17,753 nt of DNA from JAAFIP01 sp043721235 (lineage in GTDB: Bacteria > Pseudomonadota > Gammaproteobacteria > Burkholderiales > Burkholderiaceae_C): positions 1 through 17,753 of the forward strand of contig JAYSRE010000251.1 of assembly GCA_043721235.1 (NCBI GenBank), in the 5' to 3' direction. Below the pieces are notes generated by a model that was not told the DNA's origin, made no database searches, and saw only the letters and a program-made list of their open reading frames with translations. Below are positions 8,076 through 15,606 of this stretch, one piece after another. How positions within the stretch are numbered: the first letter of the stretch is position 1; every line of letters begins with the position of its first letter. The position numbers were made by a program, and so were the translations under genes.

Positions 8076-9442
8076 GCAGGCAGCACCACACTAACCTGCA
8101 GCCCTGGCAGCGCGTTGTGCACAGCCAAACTGCCGCCGTGGGCCTGCGCTACCAGCTTGCACAGGTACAGCCCCAGGCCTACGCCGCCACTCGCGCGCGT
8201 GCGTGCAGCATCGGGCCGGTAAAACGGCTCGGCCAAGTGGGGCAGGGCGGCGGGGTCTACACCGGGGCCGTGGTCGCGCACGGTAATGCATACACCGCCC
8301 TCAGGCGTGCGCTGTGCACTGACCACCACGGCTTGAAGTTGCATGCCATCCGCAGTGGTGTTGTGCCGCAGCGCGTTGTCCAGCAGGTTGCGCAGCAGCA
8401 GGCGCATACGGGTGCGGTCTAGCGCCAGCGTGGGCAGGTCGGGTGCCAGGGCTTGGGCCACGTCAGGGCCGTCTGGCAGACTGCTTACCACTTCACGCAC
8501 CAGTGCGGCCAGGTTTGTTGTCTCGCGCTGCAGCGCTGCGTGGGGGCTGGCCAGGCGTTCGCTTTCTAGCAGGTCGCCTACCAGGTCGCGCATCAGGGCC
8601 AGGTCGCGTAGCAGGGCTTCGCGGTGGGGTTGCAGTGCCGGGGTTTCAGGCAGCAGCTCGGTGTTTAGCCGCGCGCGGGTCAGTGGGCTGCGCAGCTCGT
8701 GGCTAATGGCCAGCAGCAGGGCGCGCTTGGCATCCAGCATTTGCCTTATGTCTGCCCCCATGGTGTTGATGGTGGCGGCAAGCTGGCCCAGTTCGTCTGG
8801 GCGGTGGGGGCTGCGCACGGGAATGGCTTGGGCAAAGTCGCCCCCACCAAAGCGCTGCGCGCCTGCGCGAATATCGTCCAGCGGGCGCAACAGCCTGCGC
8901 ACATACAAAAAAGCCAGCAAAGTGATGGCGCACAACGCTGCCAGCATGTACGTAATCAGGCGTGGGCGTGGCTCAAAGGCATCGCTGTTGAGGCCAAACT
9001 CAATGGTGTGCCCATCTGGTGTGCTGCGTTTGACCAAGCTACGCCAGTCGGTCTCGCCGCCCCAGCGCTCGCTACCCCAGGTACTGTCGCTGCTAATGTG
9101 CTTGTGCTGCCAGCCAGACGCTGCCTGCCCAGGGTGGGACTGCCAGTTAACCTGTGGGCCTGCAATGCGCACTGTAACAGGCAGGCGCTGGGTGATTGCC
9201 AGCGCTTTTTCAACGCTGGGCGGGCTACTTTTGTCCTGGGTCATATCGGCAGACAGCCGGTCTACATAGTCCATCAGCATAGGCCGCGCTGCGTCGCGCC
9301 AGCTGAGCGAAAACGCCTTTTGTACGCTGCTGATAAACACAAACCCCATTGCGCCAGCCAACAGCAAGAAAACGACGATCAACCGCAGCTTTAGTGAATG
9401 GCCCAGTGCATGGCGCGCACGGCGCAAGCGGTTTTTTATCAC
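8072..9442 (-). CDS. Sensor histidine kinase (CpxA/EnvZ type)
   Basis: A 456-residue inner-membrane sensor kinase. TM1 is about residues 20-40, a roughly 120-residue periplasmic sensor region follows, and TM2 is about 163-180. A HAMP linker spans about 181-235, with LLRPLDDIRAGA. The HisKA box ISHELRSPL holds the phospho-accepting His248. The ATPase domain has the N box RNLLDNALRH (351-360), G1 DHGPG (390-394) and G2 GGVGLGL (419-425). It should autophosphorylate and pass phosphate to the regulator encoded just upstream, with which it overlaps by 4 bases at a GTGA (GTG start at 9442). That overlap implies translational coupling. The neighbouring Spy/CpxP-like genes suggest it senses envelope stress or metals. 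Confidence 0.93.
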   Translation of the reverse strand: MIKNRLRRARHALGHSLKLRLIVVFLLLAGAMGFVFISSVQKAFSLSWRDAARPMLMDYVDRLSADMTQDKSSPPSVEKALAITQRLPVTVRIAGPQVNWQSHPGQAASGWQHKHISSDSTWGSERWGGETDWRSLVKRSTPDGHTIEFGLNSDAFEPRPRLITYMLAALCAITLLAFLYVRRLLRPLDDIRAGAQRFGGGDFAQAIPVRSPHRPDELGQLAATINTMGADIRQMLDAKRALLLAISHELRSPLTRARLNTELLPETPALQPHREALLRDLALMRDLVGDLLESERLASPHAALQRETTNLAALVREVVSSLPDGPDVAQALAPDLPTLALDRTRMRLLLRNLLDNALRHNTTADGMQLQAVVVSAQRTPEGGVCITVRDHGPGVDPAALPHLAEPFYRPDAARTRASGGVGLGLYLCKLVAQAHGGSLAVHNALPGLQVSVVLPA

Positions 9443-10137
9443 GGCGCTGCCTTTGGCAATGCCAGCGAATAGCCTGCGTTGCGCAGCGTTTTAATGCAGT
9501 CCAAGGGCGCTAGCTTTTTGCGCAGACGGCTTACCACAATGTCTACCGCGCGGGTGTACAGCTCAGCTTCGTGGCCGCGCAGGTGGTTCAAAATATCGTC
9601 ACGGCTGTGCACCTTGCCCGCAGCGCGCGCCAACAGGTAGAGCAGGTCAAACTCGGTGCTGGTCAGCTCCAGCACCTCACCATGGCGCACCACACTGCGC
9701 CGGGCGGGGTCAAGGGTGAGGCCTTCAAAGCACAGTGCATCGGTGGCACTGGCGCTGCTGCCCTGCGGCGTTATGTGTACGCGGCGGCGCAGCACGGTCT
9801 GCAGGCGCGCCACCAGCTCGCGCGGCTCAAACGGCTTGGGCAAATAATCGTCAGCACCCATCTCCAGGCCCACCACGCGGTCCATCACGTCGCCGCGCGC
9901 TGTGAGCATGATGATGGGAATGTCGCTGTCTTTGCGGATAGTGCGGCACAGTGCAAAGCCATCCATCTCGGGCAGCATCACATCCAAAATAGCGGCATCA
10001 AACTGGCCACCGCGCAGTTGCAGCAAGCCATCGCTGGGCTTGAGCGCTTGGGTAAGCGACAATTCAAAGCGCTGAAAATACGCGGCCAGCGGTGGCCCCA
10101 GCTGTGCGTCATCGTCAATTAGCAAAATACGGTGCAT
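9439..10137 (-). CDS. OmpR-family response regulator (CpxR-like)
   Basis: A 232-residue two-domain transcription regulator. The receiver domain (about 1-120) has acidic residues Asp8-Asp9, the phospho-acceptor Asp52 in ILDVMLPEMDG, Thr79 and Lys101 (LPKPFEP). The C-terminal winged-helix DNA-binding domain (about 130-230) has the OmpR pattern: LTSTEFDLLYLLARAAGKV, then SRDDILNHLRG and AVDIVVSRLRKKL. It is the cognate partner of the kinase encoded downstream. Expected targets include the Spy/CpxP-like genes just upstream on the same strand, by analogy with CpxRA. The start at 10137 has only a weak ribosome binding site. Confidence 0.93.
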   Translation of the reverse strand: MHRILLIDDDAQLGPPLAAYFQRFELSLTQALKPSDGLLQLRGGQFDAAILDVMLPEMDGFALCRTIRKDSDIPIIMLTARGDVMDRVVGLEMGADDYLPKPFEPRELVARLQTVLRRRVHITPQGSSASATDALCFEGLTLDPARRSVVRHGEVLELTSTEFDLLYLLARAAGKVHSRDDILNHLRGHEAELYTRAVDIVVSRLRKKLAPLDCIKTLRNAGYSLALPKAAP

Positions 10138-10300
10138 GCTGGCATCTTACCGATAAGTTAGTAATATAAAAGACGCTAAACCTCCTGTAGAAATTTTTCT
10201 AGTGGCCTGCGTGGTGTGCAGGGTGCTGGGAGACTTTTCGTATGAAATTGCGGCGTTGCATAGTGTGCATTTTTAAAATTAAAATTAAATAAATAGCCCA

Positions 10301-10609
10301 TTAACTGACCGTTTGGGTGTTAGCGTGGTGGCGCTGGATCAGCGTGCGCAAGCGCTGCTGTGAGGGCATGGCCAGTGCGTCAAAACGGTCAGCCGCCGAC
10401 AGCAGCGCACGCAGCACGGGCAGCGCCGTGCCTGCTTGGCGCAGCGACAAGCCAGCCCACAGGTCCATTGCATGCTCGCGGTCAAAGCGCGGCCCCCACA
10501 CCATGGCCATCAGCTCGGCATGCGGGTCGCTGGCTGTGCCCAGCAAGGCCGGGCCATAGGAGCGCACCTGCTGGGCTAGATGGTGCACAGAACATAACGC
10601 GGGTGACAT
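10301..10609 (-). CDS. Shortened Spy/CpxP-like protein, second copy
   Basis: A protein of about 102 residues that aligns with the C-terminal part of the Spy/CpxP-like lipoprotein encoded just upstream. DPHAELMAMVWGPRFDR here matches DPRAELKAVIAGDKFDR there, and the rest follows to the last helix, here QQRLRTLIQRHH. It lacks a signal peptide and the first LTxxQ-type helix, so it is probably cytoplasmic, non-functional as a periplasmic chaperone, or a decaying duplicate. I start at the ATG at 10609, with AAGGGG upstream; an in-frame TTG at 10639 would add 10 residues. It lies 46 bases after the stop of the first copy and 163 bases before the regulator gene. Confidence 0.6.
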   Translation of the reverse strand: MSPALCSVHHLAQQVRSYGPALLGTASDPHAELMAMVWGPRFDREHAMDLWAGLSLRQAGTALPVLRALLSAADRFDALAMPSQQRLRTLIQRHHANTQTVS

Positions 10610-10655
10610 GCTGGTTGGCCCCTTGGGTACGGTGGTCAAGCGCTGTCAATCACAA

Positions 10656-11120
10656 TCAGCCGCGGCCCCACCAGCCGCCGTGCTGTGCCATCCGGTCACG
10701 CACCTGCTTTTGCTGCGCTGCATCAAGGCTGTCATAAAAATCAGCCAATGCGGCAATCATTTTGGGGCCATTGCCTTGAAACACCTGTGTTTTCTGGTCT
10801 AGCAAAGCTTGAGCGCGGGTACGGTCAAATTTGTCACCCGCAATCACCGCTTTGAGCTCTGCACGCGGGTCAGCATCTTTGCCCTTGAACGCCGTGCGCG
10901 ACGCAATCATTTCATCTGCCAGCCTACCCAGCTTTTGTTTTTGCTCAGTATTGAGCACCAGTTTGCTGCTGATTTTGTCCACCACTTTAGCGCGCACCTC
11001 ACCTACCCGCTCAGCGCTCCAGTCACCCCCGTGGCCGCGCCCACCGCAAGCCGTCAGGCCGCCCACCAGCAAAGTGGCGCCCAAAGCGCCTACGAGGGTA
11101 CGTTTAAACCAAGTTTTCAT
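10656..11120 (-). CDS. Spy/CpxP-like periplasmic lipoprotein
   Basis: A 154-residue predicted lipoprotein. The signal peptide ends in a lipobox, LTAC with Cys25, followed by a Gly-rich linker. The mature part is helical, with the LTxxQ-like units of the Spy/CpxP family: LNTEQKQKLGRLADEM (about 56-71) and LDAAQQKQVRDRMAQH near the C-terminus. Members act as periplasmic chaperones or as negative feedback on the Cpx-type kinase; some sense metals. Encoded next to a CpxRA-like pair on the same strand, it probably belongs to that regulon. The start at 11120 has GAAGGAAAG about 10 bases upstream. Lipid anchoring is unlike soluble E. coli Spy and CpxP. Confidence 0.8.
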   Translation of the reverse strand: MKTWFKRTLVGALGATLLVGGLTACGGRGHGGDWSAERVGEVRAKVVDKISSKLVLNTEQKQKLGRLADEMIASRTAFKGKDADPRAELKAVIAGDKFDRTRAQALLDQKTQVFQGNGPKMIAALADFYDSLDAAQQKQVRDRMAQHGGWWGRG

Positions 11121-11950
11121 AACAGACTTTCCTTCGCTCCAAAGAGCCGTTGAACAAGACTGTCAGTGTGCCCCGCAGCACAGCGCGGGTCATCTCGCCG
11201 GGGTATCGGTTTGTTTCGGTTTATATCAGGCGCAAGATGCCTGCCCGGAGAGTTTTTTTGTCCCTTCGTTGGAAGTGTGTCGGCTCCTAACGACGTTAAT
11301 GAAACTGCGTTTTCAGCATAGGTATGCAAATTTAACAAATATTTTTCTGATCACCGAATCGGCGTAAGGATGATTGCCATGAGTCTAAAGAAAAAAGCCA
11401 CGATTGCCCGCAGAATACGGCGTATGCAAAGGCCTGGATTCAAAGCATGCATTTCCCTAAAAGCCATAAGCTACAAGCAGCCACCGCCCCCCACACCACA
11501 GCCACCCTGCACAGCGCCGAGCAACAGTTGCGCAAGCTGATGCAGTCTCCATCAACCACCAACCATGCCAGACAATTGTTATGCAGCCAACAACTATAAA
11601 CTATAAAAAACGTAGCAACTTAACCAGCATTTACTTGGGCGATAGGGGTAATTTTTACAATAATGCAACTACACCAACCAACCAAACCGATGCCTGGACC
11701 AACGACCGCGTCACCTTCGCCAAGGCCTTGACCGCCAGCCACACCAACGAAAACGCTGATATTCCATGCAAAAAAGCACCCAAAACAAGCTGCAGAAAGC
11801 ACAAAACAGCCCGTTTGGCAACGAAAACAGCACATCGCCCAAGCTTTTACTCAATAGTTTGCTATCAAAATATGACTAAAGAAAAGATAATTCCTGCTCG
11901 TTTTGTAAACTAATTAAATCAACACATCAACCCAATTTGGAGAAACCACT
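11121..11950. other. Gene-poor stretch with coding remnants upstream of the RTX module
   Basis: I find no convincing gene in these 830 bases. 11121-11340 would hold the promoter of the Spy/CpxP-like gene. Three small open stretches read on the plus strand. One is 11379 to about 11541, with an AAGGA upstream and a basic N-terminus. Another is 11447-11599, 50 codons, amphipathic, containing SAEQQLRKLMQ. The third is about 11690-11760, with C-ending codons encoding TDAWTNDRVTFAKALTAS. The last two look like pieces of lost genes. Positions 11766-11865 are the left direct repeat (separate entry). Confidence 0.5.
11766..11865 (+). repeat. Left 100-base direct repeat flanking the RTX module
   Basis: It aligns without gaps to 14745-14844 with 91 of 100 bases identical, in the same orientation. 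Its last part, ATCGCCCAAGCTTTT...ATAGTTTGCTAT (11834-11865), corresponds to the right end of the MITE-like element downstream. A weak counterpart of that element's left end (TAGCAA...TTGGGCGATA) can be seen near 11612-11645. Confidence 0.9.
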
Positions 11951-12355
11951 ATGGCCTATGTACTGGAAAAACTAACCCCCGCAGATATCGAAACCATCAC
12001 CGCAGTAGCTGATGAGAGGCAAAAATTGTCTTTGAAAAATCGTAATTTTTATCAAGATAACTTAGACATGGTGCTGACGATCAATAAAGAAAAAGGCTTT
12101 TTCCTTCTAAATGCGCCAAGCCAAGAACATATGACTAGCACTACATTTTTCTTTTACTATTTCAATAAATTTTTATACACCTTGGCCATTCCTAGTCTTT
12201 CAAATACAAAAGTTCAGCTACCTTTAAGGCCACCAAAAGATGAAATGGAACTATTTAAATCAGAACTTACCGATGCCTTCGCTGTGCATGGTCTTTCAGG
12301 TAGGCTTGAATTTTCGGGTGCAATAGTTCCAGTGTTTGAAGCAGAAGGAGAATAA
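11951..12355 (+). CDS. Small AT-rich protein of unknown function, coupled to the RTX gene
   Basis: A 134-residue protein I do not recognise. It has a GGAG ribosome binding site 8 bases before the ATG, and its stop codon is 2 bases before the RTX start, so the two are almost surely translated together. The middle is rich in aromatic residues (FFFYYFNKFLYTLAIP, about residues 66-81). That could be a membrane-associated segment but is short. It lacks the features of an HlyC-type acyltransferase: about 30 residues too short and no matching catalytic motif seen. DNA here is very AT-rich (15 of 60 bases G or C at 12121-12180), a sign of transfer. Candidate roles are immunity protein or chaperone for the RTX protein; this is inference. 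Confidence 0.75.
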   Translation: MAYVLEKLTPADIETITAVADERQKLSLKNRNFYQDNLDMVLTINKEKGFFLLNAPSQEHMTSTTFFFYYFNKFLYTLAIPSLSNTKVQLPLRPPKDEMELFKSELTDAFAVHGLSGRLEFSGAIVPVFEAEGE

Positions 12356-12357
12356 AA

Positions 12358-14934
12358 ATGGCGATTGACTACGACACCGCACGCGTACGGCTTGCAACTG
12401 AGTCTTTTACAGTTCAAGGCCTCATTGATTTGGTTAAACAGGTTTCTGGACGGGTTGCTGGTGCAGCTTCGACAGATACATTCATGCTGTTTAGTGGTTC
12501 TATGCCCAATAGCGCTATAAGAACATTGGATGTGGTGGAGGGCATAGTTGCGATTAACAGTAAGGCGCACAGTATAGGTAATAGCGATGTAGGCCGTTTT
12601 TTAAATTTACTAAGCTTTGACGATAAATTGAAGGGAGCATTGGCCAACGAGATGTTCGGCACTTCAGTGGCCTCCGCTACACTGGCTCAAAAACAACAAA
12701 TCGATGCAAGATTCGATTTACTAAAAAGCGGCATCGATGCTAACCAGAACCGCGTCAGCTCCACATCACTATTTGACATCGCGTCAACAAAATACGTTAC
12801 AGATAACAAAGGTGATTTTCGCGTTGTGGCCACTGAAATAGCCAACAACAGCGTCTTGAAACAAAGCGAATTAGTTGCTTTGTTAGCCAAAACAGACGGC
12901 TCAACGCTCAGCGGTATTGCGATAGAACAGGTCAAACGCATCGGCAGCTTTGATGCCATAGTCAATGCCATCCGTGTTCAATCGTTCACCGAGATCGCCT
13001 TTACGGGCTTGTCCACAACCAACACCACTGATTACCTGCGCTTAACACCAGAATCCCTGGCCAGCTTCATCGGCAACAGAGCCAAGCTAGACGGTTTTAA
13101 CACGCTGATGAACAGCATGTCCGCAGAGTTCAAGCTGCAATTTAGCGCAGCCGCCAAAGCCATGGACGAGGTAGGCGCTACGCTAGCCAAAAGTGGCGCT
13201 GTAGGCGCAGCCAACAAAATATTTTTAGTGGCCATCTTGCTTGGGCTATGCTCCACCAGCTACGCCAGTACTGAGGCCTATTTGCAAGGCAACACCCAAA
13301 AAGCCGCCGATATTGCAGCCGCTTGGGCCACTGAGTTTGCCGGCGGCCTGGCCGCTGGCACAGGTGCCAGCGCACTAGCTACCATCGGTATAGGCTTGCT
13401 AGCGACTGCGGGTGCTGCCGTATCCGCCCCAATTGCAGCAGCCTTTGTGTTTACCTGCGGATTAGCCGGAGCCCTGTTTGGCGCAGAAGGCGCAGCCGAG
13501 TTCTACAAACTCATGCGAAACGAAAACCTTAGTACGCAGCAAAAACTGGTTGACGGACTAAGCAGGTTATTGTTCGGAGCCAACGCCACCATCACCAGCC
13601 CGTTACCTGCCGATTTAAATGGGGCACGCTACACCATCGATGCCAACCTTAGTGCACAGCAAATTGCAGACAAAGCCAAGCAAGACATTGCCTGGCGCTA
13701 TGCGTTACGTGAGCTTAACGGCTTTGCCGTGACTGACGTGAGCTATGCCAACTACAACACCGACGCAAGCCTTGATCGGTTCAATCCAGACACCCGCCAA
13801 GGCAGCATGACCGATGCCTACTTGTTAGACAGATCTAACATGCTCAAGTGGAACTTGGTTCGCAACGGTGCCAATAGCAGCGCATCGATCTTCACCGTGC
13901 AAGGTCAGCCCGGCATGCACTTCTCAGATATTAAAACCGGTATTGAATTTGACCTGGGCCTGCCCAACAGTGTTGTCGAGAAACGCCAAACCATCTTCGG
14001 CGGCGACAGTGCAGACACCATCAGCGGCAAAAAACTAGAAGACCACCTCTACGGCGGCGCAGGCAACGACACCCTGGACGGCAAAGCCGGCAACGACACC
14101 CTAGAAGGTGGAGTCGGCAACGACATCCTCATCGGCGGCGCAGGCAACGACACGCTAGCAGGCGGGCAAGGCAACGACATCTACAGATTTGAAGGCCTGT
14201 TCGGCCACGACACCATCACCGACAGCGACGGCAAAGGCAGCATCAGCATCGCCGGCACCACCCTGACCAGCGCCGTGCAACTGCAAAGCAACCTGTGGGA
14301 ATCAGCCGACCAAACCCTGGTCTACACCCTGGTAGGCCAAGACCTGGTCATTGGCCAACGCACCAGCGCCGGTAGCGCCAGCGTCAACGCCACCCTGACG
14401 GTGCAAAACTTCCAGGATGGTGACCTGGGCCTGCTGCTAGGGGCCAGCAGCGCGCCTGTAGTAGACGCAGGCTTTGTAGAGGTAGGCAGCTACGGCACCA
14501 GCCAATACTACCGGCGCAGCAACGCCCCAGCTACCCCAACCCCAGGCCAAGCCCTGCGCATCGACGCAGGCGCAGGCAACGACCTGATCGGCGGCGCCGC
14601 GCAAGCCGAAACCATTCTAGGCGGCGACGGCAACGACAGCTTGCAGGGCGGGGCGGGCAGTGATGTGACAACACGGTACTTAGAAATTCATAGCAAACTA
14701 TCTAATAAAAGCTTGGGCGATAAGCATATTGCATGCAGAAAATCATGCAAAAAAGCACCTAAAACAAGTTACAGAAGGCACAAAACAGCTATTTTGGCAA
14801 CGAAAACAGCACATCGCCCAAGCTTTTGTTCAATAGTTTGCTATGAATACAGTAGTAAATTGGTTCTGTGTAAATCTAAGCTGTGGTGCATCCAGGGATG
14901 TGTCAGCATTTCTGTGTGTGAGTCGACCAGGTGA
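12358..14934 (+). CDS. RTX calcium-binding protein, truncated and fused to a non-homologous tail
   Basis: An 858-codon frame. Residues 1-280 are an unrecognised helical N-terminal region. Residues about 284-375 are hydrophobic and glycine-rich (GGLAAGTGASALATIGIGLL), like the glycine-zipper segments of many RTX and pore-forming proteins. RTX nonapeptides occur in two blocks, 548-610 (GGAGNDTLDG, GGVGNDIL, GGAGNDTLAGGQGND) and 737-769 (AGAGNDLIGG, GGDGNDSLQGGAGSD), and would bind calcium outside the cell. After residue 770 (about 14667) the frame enters a repeat element. The last 88 residues are Cys/Lys-rich and unlike any RTX C-terminus, so the type I secretion signal is missing. Codon usage changes within the gene, AT-rich early and GC-rich in the repeats. 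Probably a damaged secreted toxin or adhesin; no secretion genes are nearby. Confidence 0.8.
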   Translation: MAIDYDTARVRLATESFTVQGLIDLVKQVSGRVAGAASTDTFMLFSGSMPNSAIRTLDVVEGIVAINSKAHSIGNSDVGRFLNLLSFDDKLKGALANEMFGTSVASATLAQKQQIDARFDLLKSGIDANQNRVSSTSLFDIASTKYVTDNKGDFRVVATEIANNSVLKQSELVALLAKTDGSTLSGIAIEQVKRIGSFDAIVNAIRVQSFTEIAFTGLSTTNTTDYLRLTPESLASFIGNRAKLDGFNTLMNSMSAEFKLQFSAAAKAMDEVGATLAKSGAVGAANKIFLVAILLGLCSTSYASTEAYLQGNTQKAADIAAAWATEFAGGLAAGTGASALATIGIGLLATAGAAVSAPIAAAFVFTCGLAGALFGAEGAAEFYKLMRNENLSTQQKLVDGLSRLLFGANATITSPLPADLNGARYTIDANLSAQQIADKAKQDIAWRYALRELNGFAVTDVSYANYNTDASLDRFNPDTRQGSMTDAYLLDRSNMLKWNLVRNGANSSASIFTVQGQPGMHFSDIKTGIEFDLGLPNSVVEKRQTIFGGDSADTISGKKLEDHLYGGAGNDTLDGKAGNDTLEGGVGNDILIGGAGNDTLAGGQGNDIYRFEGLFGHDTITDSDGKGSISIAGTTLTSAVQLQSNLWESADQTLVYTLVGQDLVIGQRTSAGSASVNATLTVQNFQDGDLGLLLGASSAPVVDAGFVEVGSYGTSQYYRRSNAPATPTPGQALRIDAGAGNDLIGGAAQAETILGGDGNDSLQGGAGSDVTTRYLEIHSKLSNKSLGDKHIACRKSCKKAPKTSYRRHKTAILATKTAHRPSFCSIVCYEYSSKLVLCKSKLWCIQGCVSISVCESTR
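14686..14848. mobile_element. MITE-like element with 36-base terminal inverted repeats
   Basis: The left end (14686-14721, starting ATTCATAGCAAACTAT) is an imperfect inverted copy of the right end (14813-14848, ending ATAGTTTGCTATGAAT); about 31 of 36 bases pair. The 163-base unit encodes nothing of its own and lies directly after the point where the RTX homology stops. Both ends carry a CGCCCAAG/CTTGGGCG core, reminiscent of the dispersed repeats elsewhere in the window. No clear target-site duplication is visible. Confidence 0.65.
14745..14844 (+). repeat. Right 100-base direct repeat flanking the RTX module
   Basis: Partner of 11766-11865 (91 of 100 bases identical, ungapped). It is contained in the MITE-like element and is read in frame as the tail of the RTX protein. 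Recombination between the two copies would remove 2,979 bases, including both module genes. Confidence 0.9.
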
Positions 14935-14991
14935 AGGTAACCTGCTTTTCAGCCCCGGTAATTAGTCGGTGCCTAGCTGGGGTGGAACACT
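14853..14991. other. Possible insertion-sequence remnant, no gene
   Basis: The stretch beginning at GGTTCTGTGTAAAT (14862) resembles the end of an IS256-type element in general style, but no transposase piece is recognisable. It ends at the higA stop. The RTX frame runs through its first part by chance. Treat the IS idea as weak. Confidence 0.2.
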
Positions 14992-15306
14992 TTATGCCGC
15001 CATCGTTGGGGCTTGCTTTACTTTCATGGGTGCCTTTTTAAATCGCAACATGGCCTGCCACACGTCATAGGCGCTTTGCTCTGCCAGCCATAGGCGGGCT
15101 TCACCGCCCCGGTCTTTGCCAAGCCAAGCCTCAATGCGCAAGGCCATATCGGGCGATATGCCTGCACGCCCGTTCAGTACGCGTGAAAGCGATACGCGGG
15201 CAACGCCTAGCTGAACGGCGGCATCGGTCACGCTCAACCCTAAAGCGGGCAATACATCATCGCGCAGCGTGAGGCCGGGGTGTGGGGGGCTAAACATACG
15301 GGCCAT
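14992..15306 (-). CDS. higA: HigA-family antitoxin (XRE-type DNA-binding)
   Basis: A 104-residue antitoxin of the HigA/VapI type. It would bind and neutralise HigB and repress the operon. The opening FSPPHPGLTLRDDVLPALGLS (about residues 5-25) is the family signature. The helix-turn-helix spans about 24-51, with VTDAAVQLGVARVSLSRVLNGRAGIS, and the C-terminal helix contains AEQSAYDVWQA. It has a strong GGAGAA ribosome binding site 8 bases before the ATG and starts 16 bases after the toxin gene. Toxin-first order is normal for higBA. Such pairs are common on islands and help keep them. Confidence 0.9.
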   Translation of the reverse strand: MARMFSPPHPGLTLRDDVLPALGLSVTDAAVQLGVARVSLSRVLNGRAGISPDMALRIEAWLGKDRGGEARLWLAEQSAYDVWQAMLRFKKAPMKVKQAPTMAA

Positions 15307-15322
15307 AGTCGTTCTCCAAATT

Positions 15323-15601
15323 TCAGTGGTAATCCTGATAGTCCACCAGTACAGCGTCTACACCTTCAAAAGCAAAAGTCATGCGCCAATTGCCATTTAC
15401 CCAGACTGAGTAATGCCCTTTGAGTTCGCGTCCTAAAGGATGCAAGCCCCAACCGGGCAGGTTCATATCTTGTGGTTTTGTAGCTTCGTTCAAACGGCCT
15501 AACATTCTTTCAAGCCTTGGGGCGTGGGCGGGCTGTATGCCTGCTTTGCTGCCTTTTTCAAAAAAAAGCTGCAAGCCTTTGTGGCTAAACGACTTAATCA
15601 T
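15323..15601 (-). CDS. higB: HigB-family toxin (RelE superfamily mRNA interferase)
   Basis: A 92-residue toxin of the HigB type, expected to cut mRNA on translating ribosomes. Family marks are MIKSFSHKGLQLFFEKGSKAG at the start, HAPRLERMLGRL, the LNLPG-like NLPGWGLHPLG (residues 47-57), and NWRMTFAFEGVDA with DYQDYH at the end. Length and ends match the family, so it appears intact. A likely sigma70 promoter sits so close upstream that the transcript would start at or within a base or two of the ATG (see the promoter entry), suggesting a leaderless mRNA. The partner antitoxin follows directly. Confidence 0.9.
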   Translation of the reverse strand: MIKSFSHKGLQLFFEKGSKAGIQPAHAPRLERMLGRLNEATKPQDMNLPGWGLHPLGRELKGHYSVWVNGNWRMTFAFEGVDAVLVDYQDYH

Positions 15602-15606
15602 GCATG

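Noticed and set aside
8343..9269. 308-codon plus-strand frame opposite the histidine kinase
   Set aside because: Arg/Ser-rich shadow of a clear kinase gene in GC-rich DNA.
11612..11865. Integron attC site: an ACTTAAC box near the left end and inverted ends
   Set aside because: No matching GTTRRRY core at the other end of either copy and no integron integrase in the window.
11581..11913. 110-codon open frame upstream of the RTX module
   Set aside because: Half of it is the 100-base direct repeat, no good ribosome binding site is seen, and the matching part downstream is read only as a tail of the broken RTX gene.
11951..12355. HlyC-type toxin acyltransferase as the RTX partner
   Set aside because: Too short and no recognisable catalytic motif of that family.
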